A stretch of 64,000 nucleotides of DNA from Akkermansiaceae bacterium (GTDB lineage Bacteria > Verrucomicrobiota > Verrucomicrobiia > Verrucomicrobiales > Akkermansiaceae), in the NCBI GenBank assembly GCA_021200315.1, contig JAJQGU010000044.1:26392-90391 (forward strand), written 5' to 3'. The position numbers and the translations under genes are program-made. Positions within the stretch are counted from its first letter, which is position 1. Every line of letters starts with the position of its first letter. Of this stretch, positions 17,429 through 26,431 are shown piece after piece. The notes beneath the pieces are model-generated. The model was given only the letters and a program-made list of their open reading frames with translations. It was not told where the DNA came from and did no database searches.

Positions 17429-17911
17429 ATGTCGGCCAAAGCCGCCATCAGAAAAACTGCATTTCATGTATGAGTCTGTCCACGGGATGCCGGGTTCATC
17501 GCATTCTTTGTCTCCGGTTGTTTTTGCGTTATTCACGGCACTTCTCCGACGAAGACGCCGTCAGGCGGGGGCGGAGCAATGGAAATAAGGCGTTAAGTTG
17601 GAAATAATCAGAAAATGCCTCTCTGACGCGGGTGCGCAAAAAACGCTGGATACCTCAAAATCGACAACTGGAACGGCATCGCAAAAGTAATGGATTCATT
17701 CCTCACAGAGAGCCTCTCGGCGAAGCATTCGGCTCAAGTCCCGAGATGATTGGATTCGCTCTGAAGAACATGGCTGAGCTGAGTTCTCTGCAATTTCCCG
17801 TTTCTTCTCGATTCAACGACTTTTGGTGACAAGAGACGGAACGGCTTTCATGATTCAAGACACGATTTAGTCTCGCCATGTATCTCATGGAGAGTTATAA
17901 TAGCCTGCGGC
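17429..17911. other. Long intergenic region after folD
   Basis: This 483-base gap has only short frames without recognisable products. No clear terminator for folD, no tRNA-like arm, no RNase P, SRP or tmRNA signature was seen. Its right end carries the TATAAT box of the next gene. It could hold an unrecognised small RNA or decayed sequence. Confidence 0.5.
17896..17901 (+). promoter_or_regulatory. Predicted -10 box for the MBL-fold hydrolase
   Basis: A perfect TATAAT lies 10 bases before the ATG at 17912. No good -35 hexamer is found at the expected distance (TCGCCA at 17 bases). The position implies a leader of a few bases at most. Confidence 0.45.
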
Positions 17912-18526
17912 ATGGAGCACATCAGGATGTATACAGGCGGGGCGCTGGAGACCAATGGTTATCTCGTCATTACAGGCGCCGACTTGTACATTGCTGTCGA
18001 TGCGCCCGAAGGATTCACGGATTGGATTCTCTCTCACAGGCCCAACGCGCGTATCACCGATCTTCTGATTACTCATCAGCATTTCGACCACATTCAGGAC
18101 GCTGCACGTATGAAGCGCCAATTCGGCTGTACAGTTCATGCCCATTCCCCGTTCACCGAAAGTCTCACTCTGTCTCGCCTGTGGAGCGGGTTGCAATTGG
18201 AACCCTTTGAGGTGGATGATGTGATCGGTGAAGCTCGCCACACGGACTCTTGGGGAGGCAAAGCTTGGCACATTCACTATGTGCCGGGGCACGCGCCCGA
18301 TAGTCTCGTCTATCACATGGCAGACGAATCCATCCTGTTTTCAGGCGACGTGCTTTTTGCCGGCTCGATCGGACGCTCCGACTTTCCTGGAGGCGACCGC
18401 AACGCTCTGCTGGGGGGGCTCCGTGCACGCATTCTCAATCAACCAGCCAACACAAATGTCTATCCCGGCCACGGACCTTATACCACTATCAAGAACGAAA
18501 TTCTCAGCAATCCATTCATTCACTGA
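17912..18526 (+). CDS. MBL-fold metallo-hydrolase, glyoxalase II-like
   Basis: A 204-residue member of the metallo-beta-lactamase fold, a group that hydrolyses thioesters and similar bonds with one or two metal ions. The metal motif HxHxDH is present (LLITHQHFDHIQD, near residue 57), followed by VPGHAPDSLVYH and FSGDVLFAGSIGRSDFPGG with the bridging aspartate, and YPGHGPYTTI with the last histidine. This is the set of the short glyoxalase II-like proteins. No substrate-binding C-terminal domain of true glyoxalase II is seen, so the substrate is open. A possible alternative start is Met6. A terminator follows 11 bases after the stop. Confidence 0.88.
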   Translation: MEHIRMYTGGALETNGYLVITGADLYIAVDAPEGFTDWILSHRPNARITDLLITHQHFDHIQDAARMKRQFGCTVHAHSPFTESLTLSRLWSGLQLEPFEVDDVIGEARHTDSWGGKAWHIHYVPGHAPDSLVYHMADESILFSGDVLFAGSIGRSDFPGGDRNALLGGLRARILNQPANTNVYPGHGPYTTIKNEILSNPFIH

Positions 18527-18537
18527 ACATCTCCATA

Positions 18538-18559
18538 CAGGCGGCTTTCGCCTGCTTTT
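18538..18559 (+). terminator. Rho-independent terminator after the MBL-fold gene
   Basis: The stem CAGGCG (18538-18543) and CGCCTG (18549-18554) with a five-base loop is followed by C and TTTT. The helicase gene starts 15 bases further on. Confidence 0.7.
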
Positions 18560-18574
18560 ATTACACTACAAACA

Positions 18575-19780
18575 ATGACATTCTCGGAACTCGGCCTTTC
18601 AGCACCCATTCTTCAGGCGGTGGAAGAATGCAAGTATCAGCACCCCACTCCCATTCAGGAGCAGGCCATCCCGCATATTCTCGAAGGCAGGGATCTCATC
18701 GGCGCCTCCCAGACAGGTACGGGCAAAACCGCAGCCTTTGCCCTTCCTCTGTTGAGCGATCTCGAACCCTTGAGCAAACCCCAGATACTTGTGCTTGAAC
18801 CCACGCGCGAACTTGCCGATCAGGTGGACGAAGCCTTCCGTTCCTATGCCAAACACACGGATATTCATACGGCTCTGCTCTATGGTGGCATGGGCTACGG
18901 TCAACAGACGCAGGATCTGAAAAGAGGAGCTGACATTGTCATTGCCACACCGGGACGCCTCGTGGATCATTTCTACAGAGGCAACATGAAATTCAAGGAC
19001 TTGAAATGTCTTGTGCTCGATGAGGTGGATCGTATGCTCGACATGGGCTTCATGCCCATCGTCCGCAAAATAGTTAATCTCTGTCCTTGGGATCACAGGC
19101 AGACACTCTTTTTCTCCGCCACCATGCCCCCGATGATCGCCGGTTTTGCCAAATGGTGCTTGAAGGATGACGCCGTCGAGATCGCCATTGCGCGGCGCGA
19201 AGTGGCTTCCACTATCTCCCATGCCTTCTACCCCGTTGGTCTCGATCAGCGGGACGATCTCCTGCTCGCTCTCATACGCCAGACACAGTTCCACTCGATG
19301 ATGATTTTCACCCGCACCCGCAAAGAGGCGGACAGCGTCTGCGGTCTCATCCGCGGCTCAGGCTACGGCGACACTGTCACCGTCATGCATTCCGACATCG
19401 GGCAGAAAGAACGCATGGCCGCTTTGAAAGGTTTTCGCGAAGGAAAATTTTCCATTCTCGTGGCTACCGACGTTGCCGCCCGCGGCATCGACATCAACGG
19501 CGTCACTCACGTGGTCAACTATCGCGTTCCCGAAAATCCGGAAGATTATGTGCACCGCATCGGACGCACGGGACGCGCCGAAGCTACGGGCGATGCCTTC
19601 ACTCTCCTGACGGCGGACGAACTTGATTTTGCCATGGCTGTCGAGCATTTTATCGGCAAAAAGATCGACCGCCGCAAGCTCGAAGGTTTCAAGTACGCCT
19701 ACACCACCCTATTGGACGACCGCCCTCTGCGTCCCGTCCGCAAACCCCGTCCCGCCTCTCCCTCACGGCGCAGGCGCTGA
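18575..19780 (+). CDS. DEAD-box RNA helicase, RhlE-like
   Basis: An ATP-dependent RNA helicase for RNA remodelling, such as ribosome assembly or mRNA decay. The 401 residues show the complete motif set: Q motif (PTPIQEQAIPH), motif I (ASQTGTGKT), Ia (PTRELADQ), Ib (TPGR), motif II as DEVD rather than DEAD (VLDEVDRMLDMGF), III (SAT), V (ATDVAARGIDI) and VI (HRIGRTGRAE). The exchange of the third motif II residue from alanine to valine is mild; the first Asp-Glu pair that handles Mg-ATP is intact. The C-terminus is short and basic (RKPRPASPSRRRR). ruvC begins 5 bases after the stop. Confidence 0.93.
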   Translation: MTFSELGLSAPILQAVEECKYQHPTPIQEQAIPHILEGRDLIGASQTGTGKTAAFALPLLSDLEPLSKPQILVLEPTRELADQVDEAFRSYAKHTDIHTALLYGGMGYGQQTQDLKRGADIVIATPGRLVDHFYRGNMKFKDLKCLVLDEVDRMLDMGFMPIVRKIVNLCPWDHRQTLFFSATMPPMIAGFAKWCLKDDAVEIAIARREVASTISHAFYPVGLDQRDDLLLALIRQTQFHSMMIFTRTRKEADSVCGLIRGSGYGDTVTVMHSDIGQKERMAALKGFREGKFSILVATDVAARGIDINGVTHVVNYRVPENPEDYVHRIGRTGRAEATGDAFTLLTADELDFAMAVEHFIGKKIDRRKLEGFKYAYTTLLDDRPLRPVRKPRPASPSRRRR

Positions 19781-19785
19781 GCCTC

Positions 19786-20292
19786 GTGCGCGTCCTCTCC
19801 ATAGATCCCGCCATTCGGCATACGGGCTACGCCGTCACAGAAGGAGATTTTCGCACTCCCTCCACTCCAGCTTACGGCACGCTTGTTATCCCCAATCGGA
19901 TTTCCCAGTCTGAAAGCCTCCTGCGTATTCATCAGACGCTCTGCTCCATGATTGAGCAATGGCAGCCCGACGAGCTGGCTATCGAAGGTGTCATTTACGT
20001 GCAATCGCACCGTACAGCCATCGCCATGGGCTCAGCACGTGCTGCCGCCATATTGGCTGCGGCACGATACGGGCGCCCTATCATGGAATACCCTCCGAAC
20101 TGCGTTAAACTCGCCACTGTCGGGCGGGGACACGCCGGCAAGGAGCAAGTGGCCTTCATGATGCGCGCACTTTTCCGCCTGACCGAAACCCCAGCCTCCG
20201 ACGCCGCGGACGCGCTTGCCATCGGCTACACGCATCTTGCCGCTTCCGATCCCTCCCGCGCCCACCTTTTCTTAAAGAAAAAATACATCTGA
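19786..20292 (+). CDS. ruvC: Crossover junction endodeoxyribonuclease RuvC
   Basis: RuvC resolves Holliday junctions by paired cuts during recombinational repair. The 168-residue product begins at a GTG (MRVLSIDPAIRHTGYAV), the only start that gives the conserved N-terminal strand. The acidic catalytic residues are present: Asp in SIDPA, Glu in LAIEGVIY, and the Asp pair in ASDAADALAIGYTH. The segment VGRGHAGKEQV is the conserved loop before the last motif. It starts 5 bases after the helicase gene. ruvA and ruvB are not in the window. Confidence 0.93.
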   Translation: MRVLSIDPAIRHTGYAVTEGDFRTPSTPAYGTLVIPNRISQSESLLRIHQTLCSMIEQWQPDELAIEGVIYVQSHRTAIAMGSARAAAILAAARYGRPIMEYPPNCVKLATVGRGHAGKEQVAFMMRALFRLTETPASDAADALAIGYTHLAASDPSRAHLFLKKKYI

Positions 20293-20432
20293 TGCAATGG
20301 GATCACATGTTTTCCGCAGCCTTGGCAGCGACGGAGAAAAACAGCGTCTCCGCATAGAGACGCCATGTTGCCGCAGCCGTCCGGCACGCAAGACACTCCC
20401 CGCCCGTCTCATGTCATATGCCGGGAAAATGC

Positions 20433-20461
20433 TTGCAGTTCCCAAACTTCCGCAGTAAAAA
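20433..20461 (+). promoter_or_regulatory. Possible promoter of glnS
   Basis: TTGCAG (20433-20438), 17 bases, TAAAAA (20456-20461). The start codon follows after 5 bases. The -10 box is poor. Confidence 0.3.
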
Positions 20462-20466
20462 AGCCC

Positions 20467-22146
20467 ATGACAATTGAACAGCCTGAGAAACGCGATTTTA
20501 TCCGCGAGATGATCGCTCGGGATCTCGCCGAGGGCGTTTGCAAAGCCCCAATCACCCGATTCCCTCCCGAACCGAATGGCTATCTGCATATTGGCCACGC
20601 AAAGGCAATTTGTCTCAATTTTGGCTTGGCTCAGGAATACGCTTCTCTGGGAGCCTGTTGCCATCTGCGTTTCGATGACACCAACCCGAGCAAGGAAGAT
20701 CAGGAATATGTCGACAGCATTCAAGAAGACATTCACTGGCTGGGTTTCGACTGGAAGGATCAGCTCTTCTTTGCATCAGATATGTTCAATTTCTTCTATG
20801 AATGTGCGGTGCAGCTGATACGCAATGGATTGGCCTATGTAGACGAACAGGGGGTAGACGCCATCCGGGCGCAGCGCGGCAGCATCGTCACGCCCGGAAC
20901 GGAGTCTCCATTCCGTAACCGTCCTGTCGAAGAAAACCTGGCGCGTTTTGAAGCGATGAAACGCGGCGAGATTCCTGAAGGCAATGCCGTACTTCGCGCA
21001 AAGATCGACATGGCGTCCAGCAATATGAACATGCGCGATCCCGTGCTCTACCGCATCGTTTTTGCCGAACACCACAACACGGGTGCCGCTTGGCGCATCT
21101 ATCCGATGTATGATTTCGCCCACCCGCTCGAAGACGCCTTTGAGCACATCACCCACTCTCTCTGCACGCTTGAATTCGAAAACCATCGTCCGCTCTACGA
21201 CTGGGTGATTGAACACTGTCCGGTTCCCTCCCGGCCGCGACAGACGGAATTCTCGCGCCTTAACATCACCTACACTGTCATGTCGAAGCGCAAGTTGCTG
21301 CAACTCGTGCAGGAAGGCTACGTCTCCGGCTGGGACGATCCGCGCATGCCCACAATCTCCGGCATGCGGAGGCGCGGTTTTCCCGCCGCGGCCATCCGCC
21401 GATTTTGCGGAATGGTAGGCATCACTAAATTCAATGGGAACACTGACACGGCTCTGCTCGAACACACCGTGCGCAACGAGCTCAACGCCGCCGCGCCGCG
21501 CCGCATGGCGGTACTGCATCCCCTGAAGCTTTCAATCACCAATCTGCCGGAAGATTACCGAGAGGACGTAGAAGTGCAGATCAACCCCGAACAACCTGAT
21601 TGCGGCACCCGTAAAATCACTCTGACCCGCGAGGTGTGGATCGAGCAGGATGACTTTATGATCGATCCGCCGAAAAAATTTTTCCGTCTCGGGCCGGGGC
21701 GCACCGTACGCCTGCGGGGAGGCTACTGCATCACCTGTACCGGCTACAGCACCGATGCCGAAGGCCGCGTCACCGAAGTGCAGGCCGAAGCGATTCCCGG
21801 TACCATCGGTGCACCGGCTCCCGACGGCGTCAAGTGCCGCACGGCTATCCACTGGGTTTCCGTGCCTCTGGGGGTTGAGGCCGAAGTGCGGCTTTACGAT
21901 CGCCTTTTTCGGGATGAAGTGCCTGACGCTCATGAACAGGGGTTCCTTGCCGCTCTGAATCCGGCTTCTCTCGAAGTGCTGACACATGCCCAAGTGGAGC
22001 CAGCTCTCGCCGCCGCGGAACCAGAGTTTTCCTGCCAGTTTGAACGACTGGGCTATTTCGTGGCTGATCGCCGCGACCACGCTCCCGGGCGCCCGATATT
22101 CAACCGCACCATCGCGCTGAAGGATTCTTGGGCCAAAGCCAAGTAA
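20467..22146 (+). CDS. glnS: Glutaminyl-tRNA synthetase
   Basis: A class I synthetase that charges tRNA-Gln directly, so this cell need not rely only on Glu-tRNA-Gln amidation. The 559-residue product starts MTIEQPEKRDFIREMI. The HIGH motif is in PPEPNGYLHIGHAKA, and the KMSKS-like motif is VMSKRKL, the form usual for GlnRS. The segment RFDDTNPSKEDQEYVD is a GlnRS/GluRS signature, and the C-terminal half forms the anticodon-binding barrels (IDPPKKFFRLGPGRTVRLR). There is no YqeY-like extension. An in-frame ATG 34 codons upstream leads into non-conserved sequence. ribBA follows after 7 bases. Confidence 0.96.
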   Translation: MTIEQPEKRDFIREMIARDLAEGVCKAPITRFPPEPNGYLHIGHAKAICLNFGLAQEYASLGACCHLRFDDTNPSKEDQEYVDSIQEDIHWLGFDWKDQLFFASDMFNFFYECAVQLIRNGLAYVDEQGVDAIRAQRGSIVTPGTESPFRNRPVEENLARFEAMKRGEIPEGNAVLRAKIDMASSNMNMRDPVLYRIVFAEHHNTGAAWRIYPMYDFAHPLEDAFEHITHSLCTLEFENHRPLYDWVIEHCPVPSRPRQTEFSRLNITYTVMSKRKLLQLVQEGYVSGWDDPRMPTISGMRRRGFPAAAIRRFCGMVGITKFNGNTDTALLEHTVRNELNAAAPRRMAVLHPLKLSITNLPEDYREDVEVQINPEQPDCGTRKITLTREVWIEQDDFMIDPPKKFFRLGPGRTVRLRGGYCITCTGYSTDAEGRVTEVQAEAIPGTIGAPAPDGVKCRTAIHWVSVPLGVEAEVRLYDRLFRDEVPDAHEQGFLAALNPASLEVLTHAQVEPALAAAEPEFSCQFERLGYFVADRRDHAPGRPIFNRTIALKDSWAKAK

Positions 22147-22153
22147 TTTTGTC

Positions 22154-23449
22154 ATGAATGAGATTCGTGCAGCAGAAAAAGCCGGCGTTCCGATTTTTCC
22201 TTTCCGCGAAGTGCCGCCCGCGGCCGGCTCAATTCCCATCGCTCAAGGCGTCGACCCGCTGGTGTTCAGCTCTCTTCCCGAAATTATCGAAGAACTGAGA
22301 CAAGGCCGCATCATCCTCGTCACGGACGATCCCTCACGGGAAAACGAGGGCGATCTCATCTGCGCCGGAGAATTCGCCACGCCTCAGGCGATCAATTTCA
22401 TGGCCACTCACGCGCGAGGGCTCATCTGCACGCCCATGTCGCCTGAAAAAGTCGATTCGTTGGGTATCCCCATGATGAACCGCCGCAACACCGAAAAGCT
22501 CCACACGGCCTTCACCGTTTCAGTAGATGCCCGAGAGGGGACCACCACGGGAATCAGCGCCTTCGAACGCTCACTCACCACCATGAAGTTGGCCGATCCG
22601 CACGCCGCGATCGACGATTTTGTACAACCGGGGCACGTGTTTCCTCTCCGTGCGGTGAAGGGCGGCGTCTTGCGCCGCGCCGGGCATACAGAAGCCACCA
22701 TCGACCTCATGCATCTGGCCGGGCTCCAACCCGTGGGCGTATGCTGCGAGATCATGCGCGACGACGGCACGATGGCACGCATCGGCGATCTGGGAGGCTT
22801 CCAGCGTACACACGGTCTCAAGGCCTGCACGCTCGCCCAGATCATCGAATATCGCCAGCACACCGAACGCTTGGTGGAACGCGAGGAGACCGTCAAGCTG
22901 CCCACCGACTACGGAGAATTTATCTGCCATTCCTACCATTCGAAAATAGACGGATCCACGCACCTCGCCTTGGTGCACGGAGAAATCGACCCTGATTCAC
23001 CTGTGCTGGTTCGCGTGCACAGCGAATGCCTCACGGGAGATGTGTTTGCCTCGCGCCGCTGTGATTGCGGCAGCCAGCTGCATACGGCCATGCGCCGCGT
23101 GGCGGCAGAGGGAGGCGTCATTCTTTACCTCAGGCAGGAAGGCCGCGGCATCGGCCTTTCGGCCAAACTGCATGCCTATAAATTGCAGGAACAAGGTCTC
23201 GATACCGTTGAAGCCAACATTCGTCTCGGCTTCCCGCCCGACCTGCGCGATTACGGCATCGGCGCCCAGATCCTGCGCGACCTAGGCGTGCGTCACCTGC
23301 GCCTGCTGACGAATAATCCCAAAAAGATCATCGCGCTGGAAGGCCACGGACTCGATGTGGCCGAACAAGTTCCCATCAGCATCGCCCCCAATGAGACAAA
23401 CGCCTTCTATCTGGCCACCAAGCGCGACAAGATGGGGCACACTCTCTGA
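22154..23449 (+). CDS. ribBA: Bifunctional 3,4-dihydroxy-2-butanone-4-phosphate synthase / GTP cyclohydrolase II
   Basis: Both entry reactions of riboflavin synthesis are in one chain. RibB (about residues 35-235) makes the four-carbon unit from ribulose 5-phosphate and shows DDPSRENEGDL and GHVFPLRA; a serine stands in the acidic loop. RibA (about 240-425) opens GTP and shows the zinc-binding cysteines in GDVFASRRCDCGSQLH and LRQEGRGIGL. The 431 residues are of normal length and both active sites look intact. The gene follows glnS after 7 bases, leaving no room for an FMN riboswitch, and is followed after 18 bases by a TonB-like gene. Confidence 0.96.
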   Translation: MNEIRAAEKAGVPIFPFREVPPAAGSIPIAQGVDPLVFSSLPEIIEELRQGRIILVTDDPSRENEGDLICAGEFATPQAINFMATHARGLICTPMSPEKVDSLGIPMMNRRNTEKLHTAFTVSVDAREGTTTGISAFERSLTTMKLADPHAAIDDFVQPGHVFPLRAVKGGVLRRAGHTEATIDLMHLAGLQPVGVCCEIMRDDGTMARIGDLGGFQRTHGLKACTLAQIIEYRQHTERLVEREETVKLPTDYGEFICHSYHSKIDGSTHLALVHGEIDPDSPVLVRVHSECLTGDVFASRRCDCGSQLHTAMRRVAAEGGVILYLRQEGRGIGLSAKLHAYKLQEQGLDTVEANIRLGFPPDLRDYGIGAQILRDLGVRHLRLLTNNPKKIIALEGHGLDVAEQVPISIAPNETNAFYLATKRDKMGHTL

Positions 23450-23467
23450 CCTGAAAAGTCCCCTGCG

Positions 23468-24679
23468 GTGAAAAAAAACAGCATCCCAGAGAATGGCAGC
23501 CGCACGCCCTCTCTCTGGCTGTGTTTGCTGCTCTCAGCGCTCGTCCACGCTTCAGTGGTCGCGCTCATTTTCCCGATTGATCTCAAAAAAGGGATGCGCC
23601 GCACGAAGGCGCGGCATGAACCGAACCGTCTCGTCTCCATCGTGCGCACGGAGAGAAAAACTGATGCCCAGCTCACAGGAAAGAAGACCGAAGAGGCTCG
23701 GCGGGCGCGCCCTGCTGTCCACACGACTCCGGAACAGGAATCTCCGGAACCGGTAAGGGAAGCCGAATTCACAGGAGCTCGCAATACAATCGCATCGGGA
23801 GCCAATCGCCCCACAGACGAAAAGAGCCGGGAAAATCTTCCCAATGTAAATGGACGGACGGATCGCAACGAGATCAATGTCATCTCTCGGGAACGGCAGG
23901 ACGGTTCTCTTGAAAACGATGGCCGGGTATCCTCTTCTCGAACACGCGTGCAGCCCCGCCTTGGACAGCAAAGCGGCGGCGGCTCTCTCAACCGCTCGGG
24001 CAAAGGTGCACCGTCAACCCCGGGAACACCGGACGGCATGGCACGATCCGATGACAAAGGCGCGGAAAACACCCGCGATTCCGCCGCGGCCGCCCTCGTC
24101 GAACGCCATGATGACGCATTCGGCAGAGATATTCTCACCTCCATCGTCCGCTTTGGCCAGACTCCCAGCGTCCCCGTGCCCACAATAGGAATGCCGGATG
24201 GAACGGGCAAGGTTTTTCCCCCACAGGATGGCACGGCAGGAAACAATAACCGTAGCCCATATGATCCTTCCTTCACTCCGGATTCTCAACCCGGTTTTCT
24301 CACCCACGAAAAACGTACCCGCACCACAGGGCGCTTCGTATTCGGCAAGAACCCATCGCTCAACGTCGAACGCACGCCTACAGGTGCCTATCAAGAGCTC
24401 ATTTACCGCAGGATCAGTTATTTCTGGTACCGGGAGTGTGACGCCCATCGCGACATGATCATTCCGGGCAGTCTCCAAATCCGCATGCTGATCAATCCTA
24501 AAGGGCAGGTCATGTCCATGGATCTCATGCAGCGCAACGGGGCGAGCGTTTCGCAGCAGGGTTTCACCTTTCGGGCCATCAGAAACGCAGAAATCCCCCC
24601 TATGCCGGAAGAGGTGCGGAAGGATCTTGTAGGCGACAGCATGGAACTCCTCTTTAGCTTCTACTTCGACACTGAATAA
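23468..24679 (+). CDS. TonB-like energy transducer protein
   Basis: The 403-residue product starts at GTG and has a short cytoplasmic N-terminus, one membrane helix (about residues 16-37), and a long periplasmic linker (about 40-290) rich in Arg, Thr, Ser, Pro and Gly without clear domains. The C-terminal about 100 residues resemble a TonB C-terminal domain (SLQIRMLINPKGQVMSMDLM, then ending LLFSFYFDTE). TonB proteins pass energy from ExbB/ExbD to outer-membrane receptors. The exbB and exbD genes follow at 12 and 18 bases, so the three should form one complex. The linker differs from the Pro-Lys/Pro-Glu repeats of enteric TonB, and the domain match is by eye, so a TolA-like role remains possible. 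Confidence 0.8.
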   Translation: MKKNSIPENGSRTPSLWLCLLLSALVHASVVALIFPIDLKKGMRRTKARHEPNRLVSIVRTERKTDAQLTGKKTEEARRARPAVHTTPEQESPEPVREAEFTGARNTIASGANRPTDEKSRENLPNVNGRTDRNEINVISRERQDGSLENDGRVSSSRTRVQPRLGQQSGGGSLNRSGKGAPSTPGTPDGMARSDDKGAENTRDSAAAALVERHDDAFGRDILTSIVRFGQTPSVPVPTIGMPDGTGKVFPPQDGTAGNNNRSPYDPSFTPDSQPGFLTHEKRTRTTGRFVFGKNPSLNVERTPTGAYQELIYRRISYFWYRECDAHRDMIIPGSLQIRMLINPKGQVMSMDLMQRNGASVSQQGFTFRAIRNAEIPPMPEEVRKDLVGDSMELLFSFYFDTE

Positions 24680-24691
24680 CCATTTACCATC

Positions 24692-25309
24692 ATGAAAGAA
24701 CAAATCATTGAACTTTTCGGAGCCTGCCAGCCTTTTGGCTATCCCCTGCTCGCCTGCTCGCTCGTCCTCGTAGCCGCTGTCATCTACCACATCTGGCTCA
24801 ATGCCGGCTCCTTCCGTGGCGTTGCCCGCATGTCCAGATTGTGGGACAAAGCGCAGACGGGCGATCTCGACGCACGGCGGGCTTTCCTGTCCGAAGCCAA
24901 CGAAGGACGCAGTGCCGCCGCCCGCCTCTGCGGCACGATCATTCAGAATTCATCCATGTCTGATGAATCACTTCGCCCTCTCGTGGAATCGAAGGCTAGG
25001 GAAGAATCGATCAATCTCCAAGGCGGTCTCGCCGCCATTGACATGATCATCAGTATCGCCCCTATGTTCGGAATTCTCGGTACAGCCTGGGGGCTCGTGG
25101 AAATCTTCGGCGTATTCGGTCTCAATGAACAACGGGAAGGCATTGCTCAGGGCATCGCCACCGCCCTCTACACCACCATTTTCGGATTGGCCGTCGCGGC
25201 TCCGGGTGTAATTGCCGTCTCATGTTTCAATCGCAGGCTGGAAAAATGCGTTTCCGCCCTCGAAGCTCTCGCGAACGACGTCATGGTGCAGAGAACCATC
25301 TTTCACTGA
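24692..25309 (+). CDS. exbB: MotA/TolQ/ExbB proton channel family protein
   Basis: The stator-like subunit that, with ExbD, uses the proton gradient to drive a TonB-type protein. The 205 residues contain three membrane helices, at about 16-36, 115-140 and 155-178; the second and third include APMFGILGTAWGLVEIF and IATALYTTIFGLAVAAPGV, the conserved channel-lining segments of the family. The conserved threonine before LYTT is kept. It lies between the TonB-like gene and exbD, each less than 20 bases away. ExbB and TolQ cannot be separated by sequence alone; the neighbour favours ExbB. Confidence 0.9.
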   Translation: MKEQIIELFGACQPFGYPLLACSLVLVAAVIYHIWLNAGSFRGVARMSRLWDKAQTGDLDARRAFLSEANEGRSAAARLCGTIIQNSSMSDESLRPLVESKAREESINLQGGLAAIDMIISIAPMFGILGTAWGLVEIFGVFGLNEQREGIAQGIATALYTTIFGLAVAAPGVIAVSCFNRRLEKCVSALEALANDVMVQRTIFH

Positions 25310-25327
25310 TCCCGCCTCGTATCGATC

Positions 25328-25756
25328 ATGAAATCCTTTTATCGTTCCAGAAGAAGCGCGAGCATTCCCATCGTCCCCATGCTCGACATTCTTACAATCC
25401 TGTTGATTTTCTTCATCGTGCACACGCAATTGAAGACGCAGCAGAACACACTTAAAATCAATCTTCCTCGAACCCATTATCTCGCAGGGAAAAAAGTGCC
25501 CGATGATTTCGCGCTGCTCGAGATAGGTTCGAACGGCCAACTCGCTCTTCAAGGGCAGCTTCTCTCTGGGGATGAATTAGGCAGCCGCATCCGGGAACTT
25601 CTTGTCGAACATCCCGACTTGAAGATTCAAGTTTCCGCCGCCGAGGGCACTCCTCTCGGCTCACTGATTCAGGTGACGGACATACTGACAGGCGCTGGGA
25701 TTGACACGCCGGATCTTCCTGTCAGAATTGATTTTCATCCATTTTCCCAAGATTAG
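25328..25756 (+). CDS. exbD: ExbD/TolR family biopolymer transport protein
   Basis: The 142-residue partner of ExbB. The single membrane helix (SIPIVPMLDILTILLIFFIV, about residues 14-34) contains the aspartate that carries the proton (PMLDIL). The periplasmic part (about 40-142) has the expected small alpha/beta domain (LALQGQLLSGDELGSRIREL). The gene completes a tonB-exbB-exbD set and is followed after 15 bases by def. It most likely powers uptake through outer-membrane receptors; no TonB-dependent receptor is found in this window. Confidence 0.9.
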   Translation: MKSFYRSRRSASIPIVPMLDILTILLIFFIVHTQLKTQQNTLKINLPRTHYLAGKKVPDDFALLEIGSNGQLALQGQLLSGDELGSRIRELLVEHPDLKIQVSAAEGTPLGSLIQVTDILTGAGIDTPDLPVRIDFHPFSQD

Positions 25757-25771
25757 TCCGCCTTCACAGCC

Positions 25772-26329
25772 ATGCTCCTCACGATTACACAATACGGCGA
25801 CCCGACACTGCGCGTGAAATGCGCTCCGGCGAACCTTTCGGACGAAACTCTCGTCACCTTGGCGGACAATATGCTGGAGACCATGTATGCCGCCGAAGGC
25901 ATCGGCTTGGCGGCGCCGCAGGTAGGACAGAGCATACAATTGATCGTCATTGATCTCCCTGATGAAGAGGGTGAGGAAACGGAAAATGCCCTCGTCAACG
26001 GTGTGCTCAAACCCATCCGCGACATCATGCCGCTGCGTTTCGTCAATCCGAAGCTGGAACCCTACGGCAAACCCTGCCCCTTCTATGAAGGATGTCTCAG
26101 CATAAGTGGGATCCGCGCCAATGTCATGCGCCCGGAGCGTCTCAAGGCCACTCTCACTCTCCTCGACGGGTGCGCTCTCGCGCTCGACTGCGGTGGCCTT
26201 CTTGCCCGCTGCATCCAGCACGAAGCGGATCATCTCAACGGCGTTCTCTTTACCGATCGCGTCTCCTCTGCTGCCAAGATCACCTTGCAGAAGCGCCTCA
26301 AACGGCTCGCCCTCGAAAATGCCCGATAA
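25772..26329 (+). CDS. def: Peptide deformylase
   Basis: Def removes the formyl group from the first methionine of new proteins, using a bound metal ion. The 185 residues carry all three motifs in order: GIGLAAPQVGQ, EGCLSISGI with the metal-binding cysteine, and QHEADHLNG with the two metal-binding histidines and the catalytic glutamate. The second motif has ISG where many family members have PG or VPG. Upstream is exbD; the reading direction and short spacing put it in the same operon. No methionyl-tRNA formyltransferase gene, the frequent partner, is nearby. Confidence 0.94.
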   Translation: MLLTITQYGDPTLRVKCAPANLSDETLVTLADNMLETMYAAEGIGLAAPQVGQSIQLIVIDLPDEEGEETENALVNGVLKPIRDIMPLRFVNPKLEPYGKPCPFYEGCLSISGIRANVMRPERLKATLTLLDGCALALDCGGLLARCIQHEADHLNGVLFTDRVSSAAKITLQKRLKRLALENAR

Positions 26330-26431
26330 TGATTCTTTCAAAAAGGCTGAAGGGCGCATCCACATCCGCTTGTTCATAGGTGATGCCGCAGCCCGGACTT
26401 GACGGAAAGCTCTCACGTGTGGCATCAATAG

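Noticed and set aside
20344..20363. Stem-loop GCGTCTC/GAGACGC after ruvC
   Set aside because: A 7-bp stem without a T-run; not enough to call a terminator.
22147..22153. FMN riboswitch expected before ribBA
   Set aside because: Only 7 bases separate glnS and ribBA, leaving no room for it.
25526..25536. GGTTCGAACGG resembling a tRNA T-arm
   Set aside because: It is inside exbD coding sequence and no acceptor or anticodon stem can be drawn around it.
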